Source: Okapia johnstoni
Lineage: Eukaryota; Chordata; Mammalia; Artiodactyla; Giraffidae
Assembly (NCBI GenBank): GCA_024291935.2
Contig: CM044311.1
Coordinates: 14,669,001-14,733,000, forward strand
Reading direction: 5' to 3'
Length of the DNA stretch: 64,000 nucleotides
This document shows positions 33,539 through 42,239 of this stretch, piece by piece; positions within the stretch are counted from its first letter, which is position 1; the number at the start of each line of letters is the position of its first letter. Below the pieces are notes generated by a model that was given only the letters and a program-made list of their open reading frames with translations, had not been told where the DNA came from and made no database searches. Both the position numbers and the translations under genes were made by a program.

Positions 33539-33554
33539 CTACATTGCGGCTCAC
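32328..33554 (-). pseudogene. L1 ORF2 reverse transcriptase fragment (408 codons)
   Basis: Longest open frame of the window. The first few residues (MSRNVA) come from host DNA outside the L1. The RT then follows: [14 protein letters not shown], motif A region [11 protein letters not shown] at about residues 92-102, [14 protein letters not shown] at about 152-165, and the catalytic box FADD at about 194-197. The thumb region runs on to [11 protein letters not shown]. The aspartates of FADD and of motif A are present. The endonuclease domain is missing. The frame ends where a 23-bp tandem duplication shifts it. Downstream ORF2 sequence continues in another frame (83 codons at 31857-32108). Non-functional remnant. 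Confidence 0.92.
32330..32375. repeat. 23-bp tandem duplication in L1 ORF2
   Basis: The unit beginning ATCTCTGGGCTTTC and ending TTTTGTT occurs twice without mismatch (32330-32352 and 32353-32375). Its length is not a multiple of three, and it ends the long frame. Confidence 0.97.
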
Positions 33555-34191
33555 CCTTTATAATCCTTTGCCTATACCAGCACTGGTGTTTTCTGGAACT
33601 GAAACAAGATTAAATACATATAATCCCCTGGCTTAAACCCCTTTGATGACTTCACCTATGCTTTGAATGATAAAATTCAAACTGTAAGTTCTACACCATT
33701 TATCTTCCACTGAGTTATCTAGCTTCAGTTGCATTGAGATTACTAAGCAATTCTCTCCCCCCTTATCTCCCCATCCATCCACATTGAGCATTTCCTCAAA
33801 CACAACAAATTCACTCCAACATCAGTCCTTAAACTTTGTCTTCACTCTGCCTCAAACACTCCTTTTGGAGTTTCCATAGATGAGTCTCCCTCATCCTTAA
33901 GTCCTCTGTTCTGAGATTTCTATAAGCCACTCCCCTCTCTTCAGGAACTCTACATTCCATTACTCTATTTTCATCATAACATTTATCACTACATGAAAAT
34001 AAATTATGAGCCACTTGACTTTCTAACATAGAACATGAGCTCCAGAGAAGCAAGCATCATGTCTGGACTTCTACACCAGTGCTTGAACACTGTTTGGCAC
34101 TTAGTACGAAATAAGCAAATATTTCGGAATAAAATGATTTTCAGAAAGACTAATTTTCAGTCTACAAAAATGCATCATTATGGTCAGTCTT

Positions 34192-34315
34192 GTGCATGCT
34201 GCCTGCTAAGTCTCTTCAGCTGTGTCCAACTCTTCAACCCCATGGACTAAAACCCGCCAGTCTCCTGTCCATGGGATTCTCCAGGCAAGAATACTAGAGT
34301 GGTTTTCTCCACCTC
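34192..34315 (-). mobile_element. Bov-tA SINE, truncated
   Basis: Antisense copy from GTGCATGCTGCCTGCTAAG to TGGTTTTCTCCACCTC; the tRNA-like head is missing. Short TSD CAGTCTT at 34185-34191 and 34316-34322. Confidence 0.88.
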
Positions 34316-34317
34316 CA

Positions 34318-35455
34318 GTCTTTCCCACTTCACTAAATGTGTACCAAATTATCTAGTTGCTCAAGCTGAAACCTTAGGAACTGTTCTTGATTCTTTTCTA
34401 TTCTTTTTTATTATTATTATTTTTGTTGGAATATAATTACAATGTGGTGTCAGTTTCTGCTGGACCACAGCGTGAATCAGCTATATGTTTACATACATCC
34501 CCTCCCTCTTGAACCTCCTTCCCCGCCCCCACCCCACCCCTCTAAGTCATTACTAAGCACCGGGCTGAGCTCTCTGTGTTGTACAGCGGCTTCCCACCAG
34601 CTATCTGTTTTGCACATGTTTGTGTACAGATGTCACTGCTACTCTATCAGTTCCCCTCACCCTCCCTTTCCCCGCCTCCACCCTGTGTCCACCTATCTGT
34701 TCTCTAAGCCTGCATCTGTTTCTTTATCTCTCACATATAATCCATCAGAAAATCCTGCTGACTCTGTCTCCAAAATTATCCCCAGTCAATCCACCTCTTG
34801 CTACCTGCGCTCCCACCATCGTCTTGTACTGATCTCAGCCTCTTTCAGATGCCTGTTCCCCCAGGTGAACCGTGAACCACAATCTTTTAAGGTTTTAAGG
34901 ATACAAATTAGATCATCCAATCTCCCTTCTTAAAACCTTCCTTCAAATACCCATTACAGAGAGAAAAATAAAAAAACTTTATCATAGACTACCAAGACCT
35001 ACTGGCCTCTGCCTACTTGTCAAACTGCATTTCTCTACTGACTACATAATTTACTTTTCCTGAAGCACTAGCTTTTTTTTTTCTTCTTCTCATGTCAAAC
35101 TTATTGTTACCTTTGGTCTAGTTATTCCCTCTGCTAGAAAGTTCTTTCTCCTGTTCCTTCTCTTCATTCAGATCTTAACTTAAATATCACTTCCTGGTAG
35201 AAGCTTTTTAAAATGTTCTTCTAAAGTTGTAGGCAGACTATCTAGAATATCCTTGTATTTTAATTCTCTCAATAGTGCTTACCAGTAACTAACACTATTC
35301 TCTTTTAACTTTCCACCTTATTTTGTGTCTGTTTCACTCTATAAGAAAATAGCTTGGTGAAAACCTGGATTAATCTGTCTCACCACCGCCTCTCCAGCCC
35401 TAAGGAGTATGAGTAGCACATAATGAGATTTCAATTAATATTCATTTAGTTGATA
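34318..35455 (+). mobile_element. Ancient LINE copy B, split by L1
   Basis: Second copy of the same family as copy A. TAGTTGCTCAAGCTGAAACC and GGAACTGTTCTTGATTC precede the L1. After it come CCAGTCAATCCACCTCTTGC, AAATTAGATCATCCAATCTC, CCCTCTGCTAGAAAGTTC and TTAACTTAAATATCACTTCC, with the 3' end fading near 35455. It carries more of the 5' part than copy A. Confidence 0.55.
34403..34740 (-). mobile_element. L1 3' UTR, antisense
   Basis: Complement of a ruminant L1 3' UTR inserted in ancient LINE copy B. It starts with a T-rich TTTTTTATTATTATTATTTT run (poly(A) complement). TGGAATATAATTACAATGTG, GTGAATCAGCTATATGTTTA, the C-rich CCCCGCCCCCACCCCACCCC and GTTCTCTAAGCCTGCATC follow. 5'-truncated; boundaries approximate. 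Confidence 0.85.
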
Positions 35456-35756
35456 ATTCAAGATGACTGTCTGTGACCTGAGATCCAGAGCTCAAGTTCA
35501 AGTCTTAAAAAGGCTCAGGTACCTTAAATAGTTTGTTCCCTGCCCTATTTAAATGACTTCAGTTCTCAAGATAGTAATTTACTTTTTTATTTCAAAAATC
35601 AATTTAAAAAGCCAATTCTCCAAGAGGCTCTCCTCTAAGATGCAAATACCCGTGGGTGAAGCATTATTAAACCATTAACACCTTCCTATGCATTTTTGCA
35701 TCAGTTAAAGAGACAAGTTAGTAAAATCTTAAAAGACTGACCCCCTATACTGTTTG
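35456..35756. other. No recognised feature
   Basis: Unassigned AT-rich DNA with a possible weak MIR trace near 35480. Confidence 0.35.
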
Positions 35757-35961
35757 CTGTGTGCATGCATGCTCCGTTGTGTCTGACTGTTTGCGACCCC
35801 ATGGACTGTAGCCCACCAGGCTCCTCTGTCCATGGAATTTTCCAGGCAAGAATACTGGAGCAGGTTGCCATTTCCTCCTCCATTCCCGACCCAGGGATCA
35901 AACCCGCATCTCCTGTGTCTCCTGAATTAGCAGGTAGAGTCTTTACCACTGAGTCACCTGA
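35757..35961 (-). mobile_element. Bov-tA SINE
   Basis: Antisense copy: GCATGCATGCTCCGTTGTG, CCCATGGACTGTAGCCCACC, GGGATCAAACCCGCATC (B-box complement, one change) to TACCACTGAGTCACCTG. No clear TSD. Confidence 0.92.
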
Positions 35962-36476
35962 AACTTTGACCTAAGAAGCAGGAACAGTGTGATCAGGAGT
36001 GTGGACATTGCTGGAGAAGGCTGACCAGACTGACATCTCTCCTTGGGTACTTGAACCATCATGAACAAGATTTTTAATTCAATTGAAAATAATTAGAAAG
36101 CATTTTCCTGCTGTTTTATATATGACTTACCATGGCAGTCATTTTTTCACCCTTGACCGTGACCTACAGGACTTATGTGGTTTCCATGCATGTTTCTATT
36201 CTCCCACTTCTCTTCCCCTCCCTCAGACCACTCCAACAATCCCAAGATTTCTGTTACCCCTCATCATTTCCACCATGTTCTCTCTTCTGGGCCTCTGCAC
36301 TTGTTCCCTCCACCTGGAAAGCCATTCTGCCAAGTGCCCTAGGGCTCACTTCCTCACCTCCCCCAGGTCTTTGCTCAGAAGCTACCTTCCCAGTGAGGCT
36401 GTCCCAAACCACCTAATTTAAAATTATACCCCACCCTCACCTCCAGATACCCACTCCTCTCACAGCACTGCCCATT

Positions 36477-36961
36477 TCTTTTTTTTTTTTTCCAGTAATT
36501 CCTTTTAATTTATGGCTGTACCTTGCAGCATGTGAGATTAGGTTAGTTTAGTCAGGTTAGTTTTAACCTGATTGATCTAAAGGAGATCAATCCTGGGTGT
36601 TCATTGGAAGGACTGATGTTGAAGCTGAAACTCCAGTACTTTGGCCACCTCATGCGAAGAGCTGACTCATTGGAAAAACCCTAATGCTGGGTAGGATTGG
36701 GGGCAGGAGGAGAAGGGGACGACAGAGGATGAGATGGTTGGATGGCATCACCGACTCAATGGACATGGGTTTGGGTAGACTCCGGGAGTTGGCGATGGAC
36801 AGAGAGGCCTGACATGCTGCGGTTCATGGGGTTGCAAAAAGTCAGACACGACTGAGCGACTGAACTGAACTGAGTCAGGTTAGTTCCCTGAGCAGGGATA
36901 GAACCCGCACCCTCTGCACTGAACGGTGGAGTCTTAACCACTGGACCAATGGGGAAGTCCC
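36477..36961 (-). mobile_element. CHR-type tRNA-Glu SINE, split by BovB
   Basis: Antisense SINE. A T run (poly(A) complement) at 36480-36492 is followed by CTTGCAGCATGTGAGATTA. After the BovB come GAGCAGGGATAGAACCCGCA and TTAACCACTGGACCAATGGG, the complement of the tRNA-like head. A degenerate TSD (AGCACTGCCCATT at 36464-36476, AACACTGTCTATT at 36962-36974) fits an old insertion. Confidence 0.8.
36563..36872 (+). mobile_element. BovB LINE, 310 bp, with TSD
   Basis: Sense 5'-truncated BovB ending ACTGAGCGACTGAACTGAAC. Perfect 13-bp TSD AGTCAGGTTAGTT at 36550-36562 and 36873-36885, lying within the CHR SINE. It carries the CTAATGCTGGGTAGGATTGG variant shared with the copies at 44963 and 62391. 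Confidence 0.96.
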
Positions 36962-37215
36962 AACACTGTCTATTCCTTGATTCCTTTCTTTGCTTCCTTA
37001 ATTTTTGCCTTACTATCTATCATCTCTCCGTGATACGCCATTTATGTTATGCATTTGGCTTGCTTCTTCCATTGGAATGTGAGTTTCAGAGATTTTTGCC
37101 TAGTTTTATTACATCCGTTTCTCCAGTGCCTAGAAGAACGCAGAGCACAGAGTCTAGAGTCGCCCAATGGATGCTCACTGAATATAGGTACCCCTGGTAC
37201 TCTAACAGTTGAGGA

Positions 37216-38331
37216 CAAGCAGGCATTTCCATGAATTCTATAAAATTAACTAAGGAAAGAAAAACATGGTGGGGTTATTTTTTTCTCTAAAACAGTGGAA
37301 TGGACAGATAAATTAATGAAAACATCATAAGTAGACGTACTTTTCTACTATGGCAGTGGTACTCTGGTAGAGGCTATTTTCCTCCACAGAATATTAGGTG
37401 ATGTCAAGAGACATTTGTGGTTTTCATAGCAGATGGTCCTACTAGAGTCTAGTGAGTAGACGCTGCTGAGCATCTTACAATGCACAGGACAGCCTGCACA
37501 ATGAAACACTATTCAGACTAAAATGTCAGTTGTGCTGAGGTTGAGAAACTCTGAATTGCTGTGTAAATGTTAAGGCTTTTTCTGTTTTAAGTAGTGAGCT
37601 TTTACTTATTTGAAGGAAAGATTCATTATGACACCAATTTATAGTCACTTCCTTTGAATTGTTAGGGTTTTTAAAGATAATGTAAAATATTTTGTCAGTG
37701 GAGGGATGAAAAAAAGTAGTTTACTTAAACAGTTCAATGAGGCTAGAAGGCTTTTTATATTTTTTTAAAAAAATCTTTTTACTGCCTTTAGAATGGCACA
37801 GAATAGTACTTTAAGAGTGAGAAGATATGTTTGATTTTATGAAGATCTTGAGGCTTTAAGATATATGGTCAGCATGAAGTGTGTTACTGAAAAAGGTTAT
37901 TATCTAGACATTCAAAATAGTTTATTGATAAATATGGTATATTTATCAGAGAGGCTGTATAAATTAAGAAGCACTAAAATAAAAATATACTCCTATTGCA
38001 ATCTCACATCTACGGTTGAAATACAGTAATTTGACATATGTACTAAGATTTGGAAAAAAAAAAAATAGTTCTCATGATGACAGAAGAAAATATTATCCTA
38101 TAGCATAATAAAGTGACATAACACTTTGCGTTGTATAAGGCATTCATCAGCTGAGAAACATTTTGACATATGCAAAATTCCCTAAATGACTTGCATATTT
38201 ATGTGGTAGTTCCTTCATTCACATCAACTTTCAGACATGTCTCTTTAGAGACGTTTCTGTGCCTATGATGAAGAAGAAATGAACTGTGCTCTCAAGTATC
38301 CAATAATCTACTAAGAGAGATTAAGTGTATG
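37216..38331. other. 1.1 kb without recognised features
   Basis: AT-rich DNA. TGTCAGTTGTGCTGAGGTTG near 37520 suggests old repeat material but cannot be assigned. Confidence 0.35.
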
Positions 38332-38343
38332 CACAGAGAACTA

Positions 38344-38675
38344 CAAACACTTAATTTAGCTTCCCTGATAGGTCAGTTGGTAAAGAATCCTCCTGCAATA
38401 TAGGAGACCCAGGTTCAATTCCTGGGTCAGGAAGATCCTCTGGAGAAGGGATAGGCTACCCACTCCAGTATTCTTGGGCTTCCCTCGTGGCTCAGCTGGT
38501 AAAAGAATCTGCCCACAATGCGGGAGACCTGGATTCGATCCCTGGGTTGGCACGATCCCCTGGAGAAGGAAAAGGCCACCCACTCCAGTACTCTGGCCTG
38601 GAGAATTCCATGGACTGTATAGTCCATGGGTTCACAAAGAGTCAGACACGACTGAGCGACTTATACTTTTACTTT
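38344..38675 (+). mobile_element. Bov-tA dimer with perfect TSD
   Basis: Sense composite. A 5' Bov-tA part ends CCACTCCAGTATTCTTGG and is joined to a full Bov-tA starting GCTTCCCTCGTGGCTCAG. It has an intact B box (GATTCGATCCC) and ends AGTCAGACACGACTGAGCG. Perfect 12-bp TSD CACAGAGAACTA at 38332-38343 and 38676-38687. About 15 extra bases (CAAACACTTAATTTA) lie between the left TSD copy and the SINE head. Confidence 0.94.
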
Positions 38676-38689
38676 CACAGAGAACTAAC

Positions 38690-39280
38690 GTGGAAGTGAT
38701 GAAGGGTAAGAGAGGTTCAGCAAGGGAGCCAGGATGAGGGAAGTCTGCAGAGAGAGGGGTTTTCAACTCAAGCTTTGGGGCAGGAGTAGAATTGCCATAG
38801 GCAGAGGGCCTTCCTGATAGAAGTAACATAGTGATTAACGTCTTAATGGATGGAGGTGCCCGAGGTGTGGGAATGGTTCAGAAACTGACTATTTGCAATT
38901 TTTTTTTTTAATGGACCAAGCATGTTAAAAGTGATGTTAGGGAGAAAATTGGCTATTTAAGTTAAGTAGAGTCAGATTCCTGAAGACTTTGAAGGTCAAG
39001 GTGTTGCCATGCAGAGCAAGATAGAAAAGAGAGAAAAGCGCTGACCCGCTAAGTGGTATTAAAGAAAATCCTTCAAAAGAAAGTGTATGGATGAGATGAT
39101 GGGAGCAGAGAATAAAGTCAGTGAGAGCGGCTGGCGGTACATCAAAAGAGCTCAGAAAAGAGGTAGCCAATCTGAACTGGGATGCTGACAGTGAGAATGG
39201 ATGGAAAGGAACAGACTTAATAAACTTTGCGGAAGGAGAAACAGCAGTAGGACTTGGCAGCTTTTCCATGCAGGTAGGAA
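38690..39280 (-). mobile_element. Ancient LINE remnant, antisense
   Basis: Appears to be the same ancient family as 31.7-37.2 kb in reverse orientation: GAAGACTTTGAAGGTCAAGG, GCATGTTAAAAGTGATGTTAG and CAGAAAAGAGGTAGCCAATC. Strongly diverged. Confidence 0.4.
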
Positions 39281-39467
39281 GTTAGGGAGAGGGGTCAAAG
39301 ATCACTGTGACGGCTAAGTAAGAAAAGGGGATGATGCTGCCTTTTAGAGAAACCAGGATATTAGGAATCAGTGCAAACTTAAGGAAATCAAAAATATGTT
39401 TGCTTTTTAACACGGGAATTTGAAGATGGGACATTTTCTCCAAATGAAGATATCAAAATTGATACTT

Positions 39468-39590
39468 CAGGACTTCTCTATAAGTGCAGGGTTAAGACTC
39501 CATGCTTCCAATGCAGAGGGCATGGGTTTGATCTCTGGCCAGAAAGCTAAGATCCCACATGACACGGGGCAAACAAACAAACAAAAAATG
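39468..39590 (+). mobile_element. CHR-type tRNA-Glu SINE
   Basis: Sense copy: GGACTTCTCTATAAGTGCAG, GGGTTAAGACTCCATGCTTC, GGGCATGGGTTTGATCTCTG (degenerate B box), TAAGATCCCACATGACACGG and an AAACAAACAAAC tail. Confidence 0.8.
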
Positions 39591-39769
39591 ACCCTGCAAT
39601 GAGGGAACAAAAGAGAGAGGCCAGTCAGCACTAAAGATACCGCTTTGGGAAATGCTGTGATTGCTAAATCTGCTGAGGTTGCAGCATGGGCTAGTAAGCC
39701 TAACTGGGGTTAGGTTCTGTACATATGATTTTTTTAGTTAAGTTCATAGCTCTATAAGTGAGTTACTAG

Positions 39770-39885
39770 GTCCCTGTTTTGCAGAAGAGGAAATGCGTCC
39801 TTGGACATTAATTAATGTGCTTGATCACAAATGCATAATCACACAGCTGGCAAGAGGCAGAACCAAGACTCAGTCTAAGGTTAGT
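39770..39885 (-). mobile_element. MIR SINE remnant
   Basis: Antisense MIR: TTTTGCAGAAGAGGAAATGC, ATCACACAGCTGGCAAGAGG, CAGAACCAAGACTCAG. Good match to the order 'tttacagatgaggaaactg ... tcacacagctagtaagtggcagagc'. Confidence 0.75.
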
Positions 39886-40245
39886 CCAGCTCTATGTTAT
39901 CTGGTTAACGGAAGGAGCAAAAGCAAAGAACAAGTTGGAAATGGGATCCTAGGGGATGACAGCTATGCCAAGAGGATGCTGTTCACGTTTATTAATCTGT
40001 TTACCTTTTGTCTCTTATTGTGTTTGTAAGCAAGCTGCTTGGCACAAGAAATGCTATCTTCTCGTCTCAGAAAATCATTGTAGTTGATTCATTGCAATAG
40101 ACTCATTTTATCATTGATTCTAAAATAAGCTGAAGGTTTGTACAAACCGACAGCTGTAAGAAGTATGATCGTATTATTGGCATCTTCAAATTTTGCTTGT
40201 GTTGATATCATAGGTTGAAGTTTGTATTCAGGTATGCTCTACTAA

Positions 40246-40470
40246 GGGCTTCCCTGGTGGCTCAGGCTGTAGAGAATCCTCCTTCAGTGCAGGAGACCCA
40301 GGTTCAGTCTCTGGGTCAGGAAGAATCCCTGGAGGAAGGCATGGCAACCCACTCCAGTATTCTTGCCTGAAGAATACCGAGGACAGAGGAGGCTTACGGA
40401 CTATAGTCCATAGGGTCGCATAGAGTCAGACACCCCTGGAAGCAGCTTAGCTCAGCACAGCACAGCACAC
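40246..40470 (+). mobile_element. Bov-tA SINE
   Basis: Sense full-length copy: GGGCTTCCCTGGTGGCTCAG head, CAGGTTCAGTCTCTGGGTC, GAGTCAGACACCCCTGGAAG end and a CAGCACAGCACAGCACAC tail. Probable TSD TATGCTCTACT (40233-40243) and CATGCTCTATT (40471-40481). Confidence 0.92.
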
Positions 40471-40742
40471 CATGCTCTATTGAAATAATACATTTTGTTT
40501 GGGAATACTCTGGATTTTACACAAATTTTGTTGTTACTCACCATGTAATATGTATCACTTCTCCTCTTGCACTGGTGATTTCCAACTTAGAATGAGCTGA
40601 GGATATAACAGGTGAGTTTACACAAGTGAGAACAGTAGTTCCAGTTCTTAATGAAGAGAATTGATGTGGTTGTTATGTGGTAAGATTGAAGGACTGTCAG
40701 AGTCTGGATGGAGAATGAAAACTCATGTTATAAGTACAAAGT

Positions 40743-40921
40743 GAAAGTTGCTCAGTCGTGTCTGATTCTTTGCAACCCCATGGAAAATCCAAGGAATTCT
40801 CCACGCCAGAATACTGGAGTGGTCGTTCCCTTCTCCAGGGCATCTTCCCAACTCGGGGATCGAACCCAGGTTTCCTGCATTGCAGGTCGATTCTTTACAA
40901 GCTGAGCCACCAGGGAAGCCC
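40743..40921 (-). mobile_element. Bov-tA SINE with TSD
   Basis: Antisense copy: GAAAGTTGCTCAGTCGTG to CCACCAGGGAAGCCC, with GGGATCGAACCCAGG preserving the B-box complement. About 25 bp are missing after CCCATGGAAAATCC. TSD: AAGTACAAAGT (40732-40742) and AAGCACAAAGT (40922-40932). Confidence 0.93.
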
Positions 40922-41097
40922 AAGCACAAAGTAGATACTCACAAATTATGCTCATCAATAACCTCCTGGTGCCTGTGACCGCCTTATCCATTCCTGGGTT
41001 TAATTTGTTTGTGTGTCGTGGTTCTCTTTGCTGTGTTTATTATTGTTGCTTTGAACAGGAGTGGTTATGAAAGAGAACACCAGAGACTGGGTCTAGG

Positions 41098-41098
<1 letters not shown>

Positions 41099-41124
<26 letters not shown>
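41099..41124. repeat. (TG)13 microsatellite
   Basis: TG run followed by GCGCGCATGCATGCAC. No SINE adjoins it, unlike most dinucleotide runs in this window. Confidence 0.95.
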
Positions 41125-41133
<9 letters not shown>

Positions 41134-41658
41134 ATGCACAATTAGGACAGAAAACCAGTAGCAGCATTATCTTTAACCTTGAACACTTTAAAATGAGTAA
41201 CATGCATGGCCACATAGCTATAAAATGGAGATTTAAAAGCCTACAACCTGCTTAATTTGTACCCCTAAAGAAAAATGCTACATCTGTTGAATTATGTTTA
41301 TACTTGCAGGAATTAAGAAATCTTACTCAAGATCCACATGAATATTCACCTTTATGGCAAATAGGAGATTATTTTGGTTATGAAAGAAAGTTTATTTAAG
41401 TATTTGAAATCGTTCTTGAGCATTTCCTATTGGTTAAAGTTAATAAAGTGAGAAAATTAGTGGTATTTCTGAAGATCGGTGATAGAAAGAGAACCAAAAA
41501 GATAAGACTTGAACTTCACAAGAATACCCTCTTTGAGGATTTACAGATTTTTGCACACTGGAAAAAAAAAATGTCTCTGCTGGGGCCTTTGTTCTCTCAT
41601 TTCACTCAAATAAATGGTAAGAGGACGACCTGTTTGGGTCAGCAGTTCTCCCTTCCGG

Positions 41659-41672
41659 GCACTAGAGGGCAC
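41659..41672 (+). promoter_or_regulatory. CTCF-like motif (candidate)
   Basis: GCACTAGAGGGCAC matches the vertebrate CTCF core (CCASYAGRKGGCRS) at 13 of 14 positions by eye. It sits in non-repetitive DNA. A motif match alone does not show binding. Confidence 0.4.
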
Positions 41673-42239
41673 TATAAGTCATGGAGACCTGAAGTGCGGG
41701 CACCTCCACTCTCTCCACCTTTACGATGACTTCTGCCATGATTAACACCTGCAGAAGACTGGGGAAGCTTCCTTAACACGCGCTTTTAAAAGCTCTCATT
41801 GGTACTCACCTTGAATTTAATTCTCTCATTAGAGGCAGATTGAGAAGCTGAAGTCAAGGAGTTAAGTAAGAAGAAAGGAGCAAAACCTGATTAGACGAGT
41901 TGTTTTGAGCCCAGAATGCGGCCAAAAGCAAATAGCCTGGTGTTAACAGCCTTTTCTCCTTCTTTCCACTACCCCATATCTATCTTCTCCACAGTGATAT
42001 CCTTGATGCTCTAAGGATGGGTTCATGAGACACAATTTTAATGTGACAATGAGGCAACAATAATGCAACGACTTTTAAAATTGAATTTCGTATTTAGGAG
42101 CTTTTCCCATATTGATGGATACTTGACTGATTTTATCTCATCATCAACCTTGGAAGCTATTAGCAAAGGAGACTTCCATTTACCATCTGTGATGTCCTGG
42201 CAATAACTTACTACTGTTCTGAAGGTTTCATTCAAATCC

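Larger units (their letters stand above)
31690..34115 (+). mobile_element. Ancient LINE copy A, split by L1
   Basis: First of three co-oriented copies of an ancient mammalian LINE 3' part. Before the L1 it reads CAAGCCACCATCATTTTTTGCC and ACTGCAGTAGCATG. After it come CCCCTGGCTTAAACCCC, GAATGATAAAATTCAAACTG, TTATCACTACATGAAAATAA and the end block AACACTGTTTGGCACTTAGT. These parallel a recalled consensus ending in 'gcctggcacatagtaggcgctcaataaat'. Family naming (L2 or L1M class) is unsure. The upstream limit is fuzzy. Confidence 0.55.
36180..37215 (+). mobile_element. Ancient LINE copy C, split by CHR and BovB
   Basis: Third co-oriented copy. CTGGGCCTCTGCACTTGTTC, CCACCTGGAAAGCCATTC, TCCCAGTGAGGCTGTCCC and CACAGCACTGCCCATTTC come before the inserted SINE. 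TCTCTCCGTGATACGCC, TTCCATTGGAATGTGAG and CCAGTGCCTAGAAGAACGC come after it. Best preserved of the three by eye. Confidence 0.6.
40933..42239. other. 1.3 kb of apparently unique DNA
   Basis: No repeat family assigned except a TG microsatellite. A 99-codon plus-strand frame (41430-41729) has no recognisable domain. A CTCF-like motif lies at 41659-41672. Confidence 0.4.

Noticed and set aside
32328..33554. 408-codon minus-strand frame as a host gene
   Set aside because: It is L1 ORF2 reverse transcriptase (FADD box, [13 protein letters not shown]) truncated at both ends inside an ancient repeat.
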